Shown: piece after piece, positions 9,063-18,006 of the stretch
Layout: the number at the start of each line of letters is the position of its first letter
Position numbering within the stretch: position 1 is the first letter of the stretch
Source: a virus
Direction: 5' to 3' (one strand)
Length of the DNA: 29,582 nucleotides
IMG/VR virus record: IMGVR_UViG_3300022200_005884
Span: 1 to 29,582 of that record
The notes under the pieces: model-generated
What the model was told of the DNA's origin: nothing
The model's input: only the letters and a program-made list of their open reading frames with translations
Database searches by the model: none
Translations under genes and position numbers: made by a program

Positions 9063-11293
9063 TAATCTACCTCATTACCGGAAACGATGTGGTCAATCTC
9101 CCACCCAATTAATCCGATGCTGGCATCACTAAATTCCAGCTTGAACTTTATTTCGCGCCCCCGACAATCCAGGGGGAACTCTGCAACACAGGTTGTGTAT
9201 TCGCTAGGCACTACAGAGTCTGCTACCTCCCAGTCATCCCCGATAGCGTCTAGCTCAGAGGGTAGCAGAGTGATACTCCTAGACTTCCATGGATCATGGT
9301 CAACGCGCCAATACACCGTCATGTCCCATTTGCCCCTAGGGGTATGCAGGATGCGCATGGTGGACCAGCGTTTCTTCATAGACATAATCTTAGGGTCAAT
9401 GCTGCGCCCGTTAATATGAGCAGACTCCAGTGAGATAGTAGCAGTATCATCCTCAAAGAAAGCATCATAAAAGATTTGGCCACTACTATTACCTATCATC
9501 AAAGCACGTTCAAAAGGGAACCCGACTGCTGCCATGGCCATGCACGTATGATTAATCTCCCACGGCCCATACCACTTCTGCCCATCTGGCGTAGTTACAA
9601 AGAGCCGACTACTATATCCAGTATCATCGGTATCAGAAAAGGATAGGTATACCAGCCCCTTAGCGGGATTATATGTTAGGCCAACATAGTCCGGCTCAGT
9701 ATTAACATCTGCCGTATCCCGACCAAGGTTAGTAAACAGACCCTGAATAGGCAGCGAAACCTTGGCGTACAACAAGTCGCCGTACTGGTCAGTTGCCGTT
9801 AGCGCACTGATACCATCAGGGCCGCAAGCCCACAGGTCATTGGCTACCGGGGATACCGTTCTTTGCGAGTATGCTCCGATGTTCTCTTTGAACATGGCGC
9901 GGCTGTACTCGGTGACACCTCCCGCACCTGAAATTCGCCAAATGTTAGCCAGAGTAGTATAAACAATAAGCTCACCAGTAAATGAACGTGCAGCGGTAAC
10001 ATGCTCCCCATCAGCAAGTGGAATATCAATGAAACCAGCATCCAGAGGATCGTCTTCCATCCAGATACTCGCATTTCTATCGCCACTAAAGTAGAGCCTC
10101 CCAGGCTTTTCATAATCTCCGAACCCCCACACTCTCGCGTCATGCTCTAGTCCAAACCTAATATTTGGTGCGGTAGTTAGTTCTTGCAAACCATCGGTAG
10201 TGATTTTAAAAAGTCTAGTATCAGTATCCTGTTCGGCCTTATTAATTAAAAAGAGGTCACCACGAAATGAGAATAATTGACTTTGGTTGTAAATAAGGTC
10301 ATCAAAACGTACCCACAAATTACTGTACGTATGGTCAATCCACAAATTCTTATCCGTCACAGCAAGCAATCGTCTACGTATATCAAAAGAATTAGGAACA
10401 AGGTTATCAAAAGTATGAATATCATTGACTTTTTCCGCCACTATTCCATCATCAAACTCCTCGTCACGAATGATGATGTTACCGATCTTCATGGTCATAT
10501 AGTCGCCAGAAGCCATACCGGCATTGCCCGCTCTCACCATGGCAAGATACGTAGTAGAAAGAAAGAGTCCTCCATAATAATCAGTCCAAGTAAACTGGTC
10601 AACCTGAGCACCATCTACAGTAATAGTCGCCAGCTCATTTGTGTCAATAGAGATAGCCAGAGTATGCGGAGCTGAATCATCTAGTGTTACGCCCAAGTCC
10701 CGCTCAGTCGGGGTGCCACCACTATTAAAGTACCACAGCGAAGAGCTGGTTAGCGCGAACATGCGCGGCTTATTGGAATTAGCCTGGAAAGCAAACATTA
10801 TTCCGCTACCCAATGTTGGATCTGCCGCCTTAGTTAAACTAGACGACTGAAACGACATCAAGAAAGTAAGCTTCTTCCTAGTAGCAGATAGCTCTTGGTT
10901 GGAAGGAATACCAATAAACATACTAGAGTGAATATTGTTTTCTTCCGTGGAATAGTAGGCGTAGGCTTTGACATAGCCATAGTTTTCTTGATATGCATAC
11001 GCGCCACCATCATTCGAATCTGGATTAGTTATATTGTCATCATTAACTGCTAGTTGATACGCCACACTCTGCGCTGGTGAATCCGATTTATCAATCTGTG
11101 TGGGAGAATATAACGTCTGGCCCCACTGAACAAATTCTGGCCGCTTGCGCAGAATACCCTTAAGATCACAATACGCATCAGTAGTCTTGCTCAGTACATT
11201 TTCCGGCATAATAGACGGAGATGCCGTCATGTTTATACCAGTAGAGGCAAAATCACCACGAATAGTCAGCTTGCTTTCGGATCTGCGGGACAT
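9062..11293 (-). CDS. Tail nozzle/hub-like protein with LamG-like insertion
   Basis: The protein has 743 aa. The opening residues 1-60 (basic start, then PEFVQWGQ) and the beta-propeller-like repeats from about residue 300 onward (LLAVTDKNLWI, GDLFLINKAE, ELIVYTTLANIWRI, PDGISALTATDQYG) resemble tail tubular protein B/nozzle proteins of podoviruses. These form the tube tip and carry side fibres. Residues about 95-280 look like a concanavalin/LamG beta-sandwich: LTFLMSFQSSS, then PHTLAISIDTNELATITVDG, then IGNIIIRDEEFDDG. That is an unusual insertion near the N-terminus. The gene follows the adaptor and precedes the spike, the normal order. The main alternative is another beta-propeller tail hub such as a P22 gp10 analogue. 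Confidence 0.62.
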   Translation of the reverse strand: MSRRSESKLTIRGDFASTGINMTASPSIMPENVLSKTTDAYCDLKGILRKRPEFVQWGQTLYSPTQIDKSDSPAQSVAYQLAVNDDNITNPDSNDGGAYAYQENYGYVKAYAYYSTEENNIHSSMFIGIPSNQELSATRKKLTFLMSFQSSSLTKAADPTLGSGIMFAFQANSNKPRMFALTSSSLWYFNSGGTPTERDLGVTLDDSAPHTLAISIDTNELATITVDGAQVDQFTWTDYYGGLFLSTTYLAMVRAGNAGMASGDYMTMKIGNIIIRDEEFDDGIVAEKVNDIHTFDNLVPNSFDIRRRLLAVTDKNLWIDHTYSNLWVRFDDLIYNQSQLFSFRGDLFLINKAEQDTDTRLFKITTDGLQELTTAPNIRFGLEHDARVWGFGDYEKPGRLYFSGDRNASIWMEDDPLDAGFIDIPLADGEHVTAARSFTGELIVYTTLANIWRISGAGGVTEYSRAMFKENIGAYSQRTVSPVANDLWACGPDGISALTATDQYGDLLYAKVSLPIQGLFTNLGRDTADVNTEPDYVGLTYNPAKGLVYLSFSDTDDTGYSSRLFVTTPDGQKWYGPWEINHTCMAMAAVGFPFERALMIGNSSGQIFYDAFFEDDTATISLESAHINGRSIDPKIMSMKKRWSTMRILHTPRGKWDMTVYWRVDHDPWKSRSITLLPSELDAIGDDWEVADSVVPSEYTTCVAEFPLDCRGREIKFKLEFSDASIGLIGWEIDHIVSGNEVD

Positions 11294-12195
11294 TACCGCC
11301 TCCGATACTTGCCGCGTGTACGCAGCGCGGGTTTAAATGCCAGTTTATCTTGTCCATTCAGGTTAGACTTACGGGCGTTGGCCATTTCTCGCGCCGCATC
11401 TTGCATTAATTGGCCAGATGTCTGGGCTTGTTCATGATCTCGCATAACTCGGGCGATGATGTTGTCCGTTATGGCCAAGAACATGTGCTCAGGATAGAAA
11501 ACTTCCGTATCATCAGCCGTTAACTTAGCGTGTTTAGCCTCATATTCGTACTCCAGCGCGTAAATCTGGCCGCAGAAGCAGTCAATGTGGGCCAAGCGCA
11601 CAGAATTATCCGTAGCTTTGCCGTGAATAGTAATATAATACGGCTCTCGTCCATCAATAGTCAAGCCATACGCCAGCTTTTTTGCCCGCATTTCCGTTGG
11701 ATCAATCTCCTCTACCTCAGTTCCAGTGACAAGATTAATCATTCGCTTGCTTAAAAGCTCATTAAAGTCAGACGGCAGTTCGTAAGTATCCTGGCCCATG
11801 AACAAAGTAGTGTCCGCGTCAGTGTCGCCCAAGTATGCACGGTCCAGAGTAATCTGGCTAGCACTAGTAAAGGCCCCGATTCTATAATGTACAGTATCAC
11901 TGCCAAATTGAATGGCCCGCCCAACCATAGCTGCCGTAAATGGATTGTCGGAGCTAGTTACTGCGGTGCTGCCGTAGGTCACGCCAGCCTGATATTCGTC
12001 AGTAATGGCCGATAAAGACAGTACCCCCTGCTTCCGTAGCTCGGGAACATGGCCACTATTGCTCACGCTACCAAGTACAGCGTCACACACGCGAATCAGT
12101 TTGCGCACTTCATCGGGCAAAGTACCCTCGATAGTGGACACTGCACCCCAGCCCAGTGCGTCAGATAGATAGTTGACAAACTCCAGGGCCTGCAT
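11293..12195 (-). CDS. Head-tail adaptor / tail tubular protein A-like
   Basis: The protein has 300 aa, immediately downstream of the portal and coupled to it by TAATG. The helical N-terminus (VNYLSDALGW, PDEVRKLIRVCDAVL) and C-terminus surround a small beta domain at about residues 65-135 (VTYGSTAVTSSDNPFTAAM, VHYRIGAFTSASQITLDRAY). I recognise this arrangement from podovirus adaptor/gatekeeper proteins, where the helical part docks on the portal dodecamer and the beta domain faces the nozzle. The basic C-terminus (RTRGKYRRR) could touch DNA or the portal clip. Position and fold pattern support the call, although no catalytic motif is expected for such a protein. Confidence 0.65.
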   Translation of the reverse strand: MQALEFVNYLSDALGWGAVSTIEGTLPDEVRKLIRVCDAVLGSVSNSGHVPELRKQGVLSLSAITDEYQAGVTYGSTAVTSSDNPFTAAMVGRAIQFGSDTVHYRIGAFTSASQITLDRAYLGDTDADTTLFMGQDTYELPSDFNELLSKRMINLVTGTEVEEIDPTEMRAKKLAYGLTIDGREPYYITIHGKATDNSVRLAHIDCFCGQIYALEYEYEAKHAKLTADDTEVFYPEHMFLAITDNIIARVMRDHEQAQTSGQLMQDAAREMANARKSNLNGQDKLAFKPALRTRGKYRRR

Positions 12196-14501
12196 TACAC
12201 AGCACCTCCTTCAAGTGCGCTAAGTTCCCCTCCCATAGCAGGATTACCCTGTTGGGGAACCCCCGGTGTGGGGGCCTGATTTGGCGAGGTACCGCCCTGC
12301 ATCTGCTGTCCCTGCTGGGCCATGGCCATCTGCTGCCTGAGCAGTGCTTCGTGCTGATTTCTATGTTGCGCGATAAGGGCCACAGTATGCTGAGGCAACT
12401 CCTCAAAAGCAGCGGATTTTGTGAACGCATCAATTTTTGCCAGATGCTCTTGGTGATTGTCAATAGGCAGCACATCAATCGGCTTGTTCATGCGCATGGC
12501 CTGAATCTCATGCTCCTGCTGCATCGGGGGATGGGAATACCCGCCCTCGCCAGGAAGCTTCGGAATCAGATGGTCAACATTCTGATTATCTGACATGTAC
12601 GTGAGATAGTCCCTGAGCCTCGCCTGAGCGGCGTGGGGATCAGACTGGTACAGGGCGTCATTTGACGTATTCATGTACCTCTGCGCAGCCAGGGCGCGTT
12701 GCTGGTCACGATTAACACTAGTCAGCGACCCGGTGAACTCATACAGATAATTATTGCGCAGATCCTTGGGACTCACTCGGCGGGGGGCATCCTCACCAGT
12801 GACGCTATACCACTTGTCAATACTCACGAAACGGCCATAAAGTGGGACTACCTGGGCAATCATTTCTTTCCAAGCATTGGCTTGCAACTGCTCAACAATG
12901 GTGGACAAATGCTCCTCAGCCGCATCCATCAAAGCCATAGTTCCCCTCGCAGTACGCGGAGCATTACGGTAGTTGCTACTGCCTCCAATGCTCGGGCTGA
13001 AGGTCAGCCTGTCAGCATATCCTAGCAGGGTCTGGAAAGATGTATGGAAATTGGCCAGCGGCTCTTGGGCAAAGGCGGGGAAGACGACACTGTTTGGGTC
13101 AGCAATAGCAACTCCCATACCTGGAGCAATGCCATCTAGTAGCTGATCGTTACTGGCCAAGCCAAGATTGCTGTAGAGGAACCAGGGATTCGTCTTGATA
13201 GCCATGGCATTGGCCGTGTTGTTCATGACGTTATCAACTTCAAGGTTAATAGCGTACAGAATTTCAGCCATGCCAATGCCGTAGAAGCGGTCGGGAACCG
13301 GGATATACACAGAACTGATGAAGGGCCTCTTGCCATGCGGGAAGGTTTCGTCGTGATACTCTACTCCTGCGATCTTTCGGATTTCATCTGGCAAGAAGTA
13401 AATAACATCAATAGGCTCATCATCGCCATCCACATAATCCCGAACATAGATTTCCCAAACCATAATCTGGTTGGGGTCAATCTTTCCATCCTTAGTTGTA
13501 AGCTCAGTCCCCGTGTTGCCGGTTTCACCGATGACCTTATCTCGTAATGCGGCGGACTTGCTCTCGGGGTCAGCATTACGCTTCAGCCCCTTGAGAGCAT
13601 TTAGCTCGGCCTTCGTCAGCTTCCAGTCACCATTATCGACCAGCGTTTTAATTTCATCATAAGTGTACCACGTTCTGTGCGCAACCCAATCAGCGGACTG
13701 TAAACACGCAGAGCGATACGGCAGATAAATGTCTTCTAGCTCGACAAGTTCAATGACGGGGCTATCCCGTTCAATGACGTTTCGGAATACCTTAATGTCT
13801 ACCTCGTCGATTTTGTCGCTCTCTTGGAATTGTGCCCTCGCCTTGAGCTTGCGCCGGTCCTCAGTGAACTCAACTGCATACTCGTCCTCTCCAAGTTGTT
13901 TGACATCAATGACGGTATTCTTGTAGTCGCCAAGTCCAAAAATCTCCGACAGCATTTCCTCTGGAGACTTTGGGGTTAGGGCCTGGATCTGCTCACCCAG
14001 CAGATTAATGTCTCCCGGCATATACATGCTACGGAGGGTGTGCACCTCAATAGCCCTGCGCCATGTCCGCTCCCACCGGATCTTGCCCACGCTAGTCCCG
14101 TCAATGAACATATTGCGCAGATAGTTTTCAAGAGTACGGTAGAAACCAGGAATATCATTACGGAACGCCCAAGAGACGAACCGCTCGATATTCTTGATAG
14201 ATTTCATGTCTACATCTACGCCACCAGGGGCAGTGATCTGCACAAAAGGATCGGCCCTCCACAAGGCCGACATCACTTTTGGCACAGCCATCTCTACCTT
14301 TTCCATGATAACGGGTAAATGTATATCCGCTGCGCCCTTCCAAGGTACCGTTGCGTCATACCCGCCGGGATCTTTATAGTACATCTCGCGCAAGTCTTCG
14401 CGCTTATCGAACAGGGCACCACGATCAGCCTCAGACTTTTTAATCTGATGCCAGAAGTATTCTCCACGTTCTTTAAGAAATGCCGGTTTAGTTTTTACCA
14501 T
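12195..14501 (-). CDS. Portal protein
   Basis: The gene encodes 768 aa, within the range of large podovirus portals. It begins seven bases before the terminase stop and ends in a one-base overlap with the adaptor gene, the classic terminase-portal-adaptor order. The N-terminal region (residues about 1-110, with FWHQIKKSEADRGALFDKRE and VPWKGAADIHLPVIMEKVEM) has the helical, Trp-containing character of portal proteins in which many copies contact the terminase. Residues about 400-470 (VPVPDRFYGIGMAEILYAI, then EVDNVMNNTANAMA) match the wing/stem region, with the typical F/Y-G-x-G-x-x-E turn. The last 60 residues are Gln/Pro/Gly-rich and probably disordered. It should form the DNA-entry dodecamer of the capsid. 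Confidence 0.85.
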   Translation of the reverse strand: MVKTKPAFLKERGEYFWHQIKKSEADRGALFDKREDLREMYYKDPGGYDATVPWKGAADIHLPVIMEKVEMAVPKVMSALWRADPFVQITAPGGVDVDMKSIKNIERFVSWAFRNDIPGFYRTLENYLRNMFIDGTSVGKIRWERTWRRAIEVHTLRSMYMPGDINLLGEQIQALTPKSPEEMLSEIFGLGDYKNTVIDVKQLGEDEYAVEFTEDRRKLKARAQFQESDKIDEVDIKVFRNVIERDSPVIELVELEDIYLPYRSACLQSADWVAHRTWYTYDEIKTLVDNGDWKLTKAELNALKGLKRNADPESKSAALRDKVIGETGNTGTELTTKDGKIDPNQIMVWEIYVRDYVDGDDEPIDVIYFLPDEIRKIAGVEYHDETFPHGKRPFISSVYIPVPDRFYGIGMAEILYAINLEVDNVMNNTANAMAIKTNPWFLYSNLGLASNDQLLDGIAPGMGVAIADPNSVVFPAFAQEPLANFHTSFQTLLGYADRLTFSPSIGGSSNYRNAPRTARGTMALMDAAEEHLSTIVEQLQANAWKEMIAQVVPLYGRFVSIDKWYSVTGEDAPRRVSPKDLRNNYLYEFTGSLTSVNRDQQRALAAQRYMNTSNDALYQSDPHAAQARLRDYLTYMSDNQNVDHLIPKLPGEGGYSHPPMQQEHEIQAMRMNKPIDVLPIDNHQEHLAKIDAFTKSAAFEELPQHTVALIAQHRNQHEALLRQQMAMAQQGQQMQGGTSPNQAPTPGVPQQGNPAMGGELSALEGGAV

Positions 14502-16018
14502 ACGTCCCGTCCTTGCCGCAACATTCGGGCTAATGAATGATACTTGGCATTGGTCATGACCATGTATCTAATGCAATCTACGCAATCATCATTAGTCTTG
14601 AGGGGCTTCTCCATAGGATCAGCACCAGTAGCCTTATGTTGCGCGGACTCTGGTTGCCATACAAAGTTCAAAAATTCGTGGACTACCCTGGGGCAGTTGT
14701 TGAAGATTACTAGCTGCGGCCCAGTACTCCACTCAAACGTTTCATCGACCATAATCATTTCATTGATCTTGTCGATGCTGGCCATGTATCCCATCTTGTA
14801 CGCGGACATTAGGGATATGCCGTGTTGGCCAAAGGCCATTCTCGTTGTAGCGTTGCCCACCCGCTCAAAGGTATTAGCAGAAGTGTCAATTAGACGGAGA
14901 ACTACTGGCTCTGAGTCGGCCCCTTGGTACCATGTCCCATCAGCTCGGCGTGTCCATCCCTCAACCTCTTTGATGTATTCGCTGAACTGCTTGATAGTGA
15001 TAAGCGAGTCAGTATATACGTCCCGGTATATGTACCATGTGTTGTCGGGGCTAATAGCGATCCATACAGCGGCGAGAGGCTTGCGCGGCGAAGGATCAAT
15101 CGCCATCATTCGGGGCCAGCTCTCCGGTATATCGAAAGGATCTACCAAGAAAGGGGGCCTAGGTTCCCACGCCTTGAATACGGCTCCCGCCAAGTGAGCG
15201 GGCTTCCCGTGCAAGCGGGACTGTAGTTCATCGGGGCGCAGCGAACGAATAAACTCGTCTACTGCTTTATCCTCAAGATGCCCCCCACGGGATTTGCGGT
15301 TGTCGTCAATGCTGATGGAGATTAATTCTGTGCTGCTGCCTGGGGTGTTCGCCTCGGCCATTAGTTCGGCCATGAAGTGAGATGCCTTGATCGGCGTTGC
15401 TGCGATCCACGCCCGGCCTGAAAAGTCAATCAATCCTCGGGTGAGCGCAATCCACTTGTCCCGTGTGGGGGGTTCATCGCTGACAACAAAATGGCCAGAA
15501 GCACCTTCTAATGCCGTTGTGGCTTGCTCCTGGCTTAGTACATGAATCACCGATCCGTTGTTAAATTCAACAGCTACAGGGTGTCCTTGATTATTCTTTT
15601 TTATTTTGGCTACACCTTTTGGTAGCCACTCTTCCATTTTCGGAAGAAATACTTGCGTCCCGGCAACCTTCAAGTTCTCCAGCAGATGATACCCGCGATT
15701 AGGAACAGGGATTGGGTTCCCATCGTCAAGCCGCACAATGCGGTCAGGGTGATCTTCTGGTAGCCAGGGCCGATATCCTAGGGAGTGTGCAATCTCCTCG
15801 ACAGTTGAACACACAGATTTCCCGCTCCGGTTAGACCCAAATAGCAACCTTGTGCGGGCGTTAGAGCCAAAAAAATTTACTTGGTTTCCAACAGGTTTAA
15901 ATGTTACAATCTTGTTATCTCGATAGTATCGCTCTAAGGCTTGTACGTCACGCGCAATCTTCTGCAAAGCGGAAAGTGCTTCCGCCTTATTATCAATTTT
16001 TGCCTCAGAGTCCTTCAT
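14495..16018 (-). CDS. terL: Terminase large subunit (TerL)
   Basis: This is the packaging ATPase and nuclease. The ATG at 16016-16018 is preferred over an in-frame GTG at 16022-16024, because AGGGAG lies five bases before the ATG but abuts the GTG. That gives 507 aa. Walker A is GSNRSGKS (about residues 61-68). Walker B is FVVSDE (about 177-182), with the catalytic Glu. The C-terminal RNase-H-like nuclease shows its three acidic sites: MMAIDPSP (D308), LRLIDTS (D378) and NDDCVDC (D481, with D477/D478 nearby). The ATPase coupling region WIAATPIKAS is also present. All key residues are intact, so the enzyme should be active. It lies between capsid and portal rather than next to the putative small subunit, which is seven genes upstream. 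Confidence 0.95.
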   Translation of the reverse strand: MKDSEAKIDNKAEALSALQKIARDVQALERYYRDNKIVTFKPVGNQVNFFGSNARTRLLFGSNRSGKSVCSTVEEIAHSLGYRPWLPEDHPDRIVRLDDGNPIPVPNRGYHLLENLKVAGTQVFLPKMEEWLPKGVAKIKKNNQGHPVAVEFNNGSVIHVLSQEQATTALEGASGHFVVSDEPPTRDKWIALTRGLIDFSGRAWIAATPIKASHFMAELMAEANTPGSSTELISISIDDNRKSRGGHLEDKAVDEFIRSLRPDELQSRLHGKPAHLAGAVFKAWEPRPPFLVDPFDIPESWPRMMAIDPSPRKPLAAVWIAISPDNTWYIYRDVYTDSLITIKQFSEYIKEVEGWTRRADGTWYQGADSEPVVLRLIDTSANTFERVGNATTRMAFGQHGISLMSAYKMGYMASIDKINEMIMVDETFEWSTGPQLVIFNNCPRVVHEFLNFVWQPESAQHKATGADPMEKPLKTNDDCVDCIRYMVMTNAKYHSLARMLRQGRDVW

Positions 16019-16035
16019 GCACACTCCCTAATTGC

Positions 16036-16058
16036 GGGGGCCGGGTATCCCGACCCCC
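16036..16058 (-). terminator. GC-rich hairpin between capsid and terL
   Basis: In the minus-strand RNA this forms five G:C pairs, one G.U wobble, four more pairs and a three-base ATA loop, giving a continuous 10-bp stem. On the plus strand the wobble would be a C.A mismatch, so the structure belongs to the virion transcript. It lies 13 bases after the capsid stop and about 17 bases before the terL start. No U-run follows it, so it is not a canonical intrinsic terminator. A partial attenuator or an RNA-stability/processing element is more likely. It could keep capsid mRNA more abundant than terL mRNA. Confidence 0.55.
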
Positions 16059-16071
16059 ACATATTGCATTA

Positions 16072-16980
16072 CTAGACGTTAGCACCAACAATACCACGCC
16101 AGTCCCAGGCCGCAGTAGCGCAACGGAAGCGGGAGCCAATACGGACACCAGACTTCACGTAGTCCACTTCGGACCAGTTCTCGGGGGTAATGCGCCAGTA
16201 CCAATCCAGCATATGATCATCACTCAGCAGGAACCAGTCAACATCACTGGTCATGAACTGCGAAGCCACAACGGCCAGACCCTCGCGGGACACGGCGTTG
16301 ATCTCATTGCTGTAATAGTTACTGGACGGAGAAGCAGTCTCCATCGTGCTGTCCAACACCTGCGCGGTCGTAAACCGCAGAGCGTTGGGAATAACGATCT
16401 TGGCAGCCTTCTGGAAAACGGGGATACCACGGTCATCCACCTGACCTTCCAGGGCCAAGATAGCTTCCTCGACTCCAGCAATAGACATGGCGGTGGTAAT
16501 AATGTTATCACCAGTGGTGCCATTCAGCGTGGAGTGAGAGGCACTAACCAGGGCCACACCATCAGGCGTGGTAACACTGGTCTGTGCACTGTTAAGGACA
16601 TCGTGCCCCAGGACTTCCTGAGTAGCACGGCCAGCCCTGAGCATCAGAGGCATGCGGGCGGCAACGATCTTGTTGCCTTCCTTATCCTCAATGGCCTCCT
16701 GCGACACCAGATGCTGCTTAGCATAGGTGACCACAGTGGCACGAGCAGTCGGACCCTGGATCATGTCATCCGAAGCGGCATCAACCAGCTCGGGCTTACT
16801 CTGGAACAGAGTGAAGCCACTGACAGTAGCCCCATCAATCCAGCCAGTATCGGTGGACTTGACATTCAGGAACTCGGCAAACTTCATAGGATGTTCCTTG
16901 AAGTCGTGGCCGACGATTTCTTCAAGATAAGGTTTTACGTTAGCGTAAAAATTATCAAGAGCAGTGCGGTTAAGAGCCAT
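16072..16980 (-). CDS. Major capsid protein (HK97-fold, Mu gpT-like)
   Basis: The protein has 302 aa and the strongest ribosome site of the operon (AAGGAGGTGA, about eight bases from ATG), as expected for the most abundant virion protein. The N-terminal helix (LDNFYANVKPYLEEI), the central P-domain helix region (VEEAILALEGQVDDRGIP) and the HSTLNGTTGDN and VDWFLLSDDHMLDWYW segments resemble the gpT-like branch of HK97-fold major capsid proteins. There is no long N-terminal delta domain, so a separate scaffold is expected, and the acidic 184-aa protein upstream is a candidate. The C-terminal IGSRFRCATAAWDWRGIVG also fits the family. I am confident it is the capsid protein, less so of the exact subfamily. 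Confidence 0.85.
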   Translation of the reverse strand: MALNRTALDNFYANVKPYLEEIVGHDFKEHPMKFAEFLNVKSTDTGWIDGATVSGFTLFQSKPELVDAASDDMIQGPTARATVVTYAKQHLVSQEAIEDKEGNKIVAARMPLMLRAGRATQEVLGHDVLNSAQTSVTTPDGVALVSASHSTLNGTTGDNIITTAMSIAGVEEAILALEGQVDDRGIPVFQKAAKIVIPNALRFTTAQVLDSTMETASPSSNYYSNEINAVSREGLAVVASQFMTSDVDWFLLSDDHMLDWYWRITPENWSEVDYVKSGVRIGSRFRCATAAWDWRGIVGANV

Positions 16981-16994
16981 TAGTAGTCACCTCC

Positions 16995-17522
16995 TTAAGT
17001 ATCAGTATCAACCATGTGGTCGAAGTTAACGAGTTTGACGCGAACAATAGGAGTCTTGTTGGCAACGTAGGTACTCGCGTTGTTCGGAATTTCCGTAGCC
17101 AGACCCTGAACCTGCACAACTACAGTAGCCGTAGAGGGGAAAGTCGCAACAAGCGCGCTTTCGTCAACAACGCCCTCACTATGGTCGGCAGCTTCGCCAC
17201 CAGCAGTAACCAGAGGCCCCCAACGATTAACATCGGACGACAAGGTAAACGCACCATCCATCAGGGCGTAGAACTCCATATCATAGTCGTCAGTAATGAT
17301 CAGCTCAGTCTCGACACCGGGAGTGGCATCAACATGATGGCACGCCACGCCTTCGGCCTTGAGTCCAAGAACCCACGGGATTGCATACCCGCTGGAGATA
17401 GACACAGGCCAGCCCTTATAAATCTTATCACTAGCATCAGGAGCAACACGCAACTTGCGGTACTTTTTGCACTCGGACGCGGGCTGAAGACCAAAGGGGC
17501 CATCGAAAATAGAAACAGCCAT
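16995..17522 (-). CDS. Probable head decoration/capsid-stabilising protein
   Basis: The protein has 175 aa and is preceded by AAGGAGGG, one of the best ribosome sites in the window, which implies high expression. It is mostly beta-rich, acidic, has only two cysteines and lacks helical or catalytic motifs. The N-terminal segment (VAPDASDKIYKGWPVSISSG) resembles the small beta-sandwich decoration proteins encoded directly upstream of many major capsid genes, which bind the outside of the expanded shell. The gene order (scaffold candidate, small protein, this gene, major capsid) supports that. The family assignment is by context and general fold only. Confidence 0.5.
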   Translation of the reverse strand: MAVSIFDGPFGLQPASECKKYRKLRVAPDASDKIYKGWPVSISSGYAIPWVLGLKAEGVACHHVDATPGVETELIITDDYDMEFYALMDGAFTLSSDVNRWGPLVTAGGEAADHSEGVVDESALVATFPSTATVVVQVQGLATEIPNNASTYVANKTPIVRVKLVNFDHMVDTDT

Positions 17523-17597
17523 TTAACTACCCTCCTTCTAGGGTGTAAATTTTAAAGCAAAACAAACACAGGCGGGTAGCAATCGACTGCCCAATAA

Positions 17598-17609
17598 AAG
17601 TGTACACTT
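17598..17609. repeat. 12-bp perfect palindrome in an 85-bp intergenic gap
   Basis: AAGTGTACACTT is a perfect palindrome overlapping the stop codon of the 132-aa gene. The following gap to the decoration-protein gene is AT-rich and contains TAAAAT but no matched -35 element. It may be an operator or a weak hairpin, or chance. Confidence 0.3.
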
Positions 17610-18006
17610 AGTCTTTGCGGCCAGGGAAGTCAGTAATGCGTGTGTGCCGAATCTCGGCACCAGTCTCGACCATCTTAAGCTGGGCATCGGCCTTAGCTTG
17701 CTTTTCGGCCTGTCGCGCATCATATCGTTCTTGACTGGCAAATGACAGCATACAGTCGCGGCCCTTCATGAAATAATCAGTCTGTTCATTCAGGCCCTGA
17801 AACTTGTCGAACAGGTCACCAAGTTGCTTTTCAACCTGCTGGCCTAGCTCGGAATCTCGGCGCACTGGTTCCCAGATACGCCATCCAAGTTTCTCATTGG
17901 CATACGGGTTCTGCCAGGAAAAGATCAGACCGGCCACCACTGGCAGATCCTCCTTTACCTTACGCATCACTTCCTGATCGTACACCTGTCGAACTTTCTT
18001 AGCCAT
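17608..18006 (-). CDS. Small head-region protein, unknown function
   Basis: The protein has 132 aa and its start overlaps the upstream stop by one base (TAATG). It is charged and mixed helical, with a central WQNPYANEKLGWRIWEPVRR segment and a Lys/Gln/Ala-rich helix near the C-terminus (about residues 93-115). I recognise no family. Its place between the scaffold candidate and the decoration protein suggests a head-assembly role such as a scaffold partner, maturation factor or minor head component. No protease motif (Ser-His or Ser-Lys context) is visible, so a prohead protease role is not supported. Confidence 0.6.
   Translation of the reverse strand: MAKKVRQVYDQEVMRKVKEDLPVVAGLIFSWQNPYANEKLGWRIWEPVRRDSELGQQVEKQLGDLFDKFQGLNEQTDYFMKGRDCMLSFASQERYDARQAEKQAKADAQLKMVETGAEIRHTRITDFPGRKD

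Noticed and set aside
15901-16983. 360-aa open frame on the plus strand, antisense to capsid
   Set aside because: It lies opposite the well-supported capsid gene and the start of terL, has no ribosome site and no recognisable protein pattern. It is a frame kept open by codon bias.
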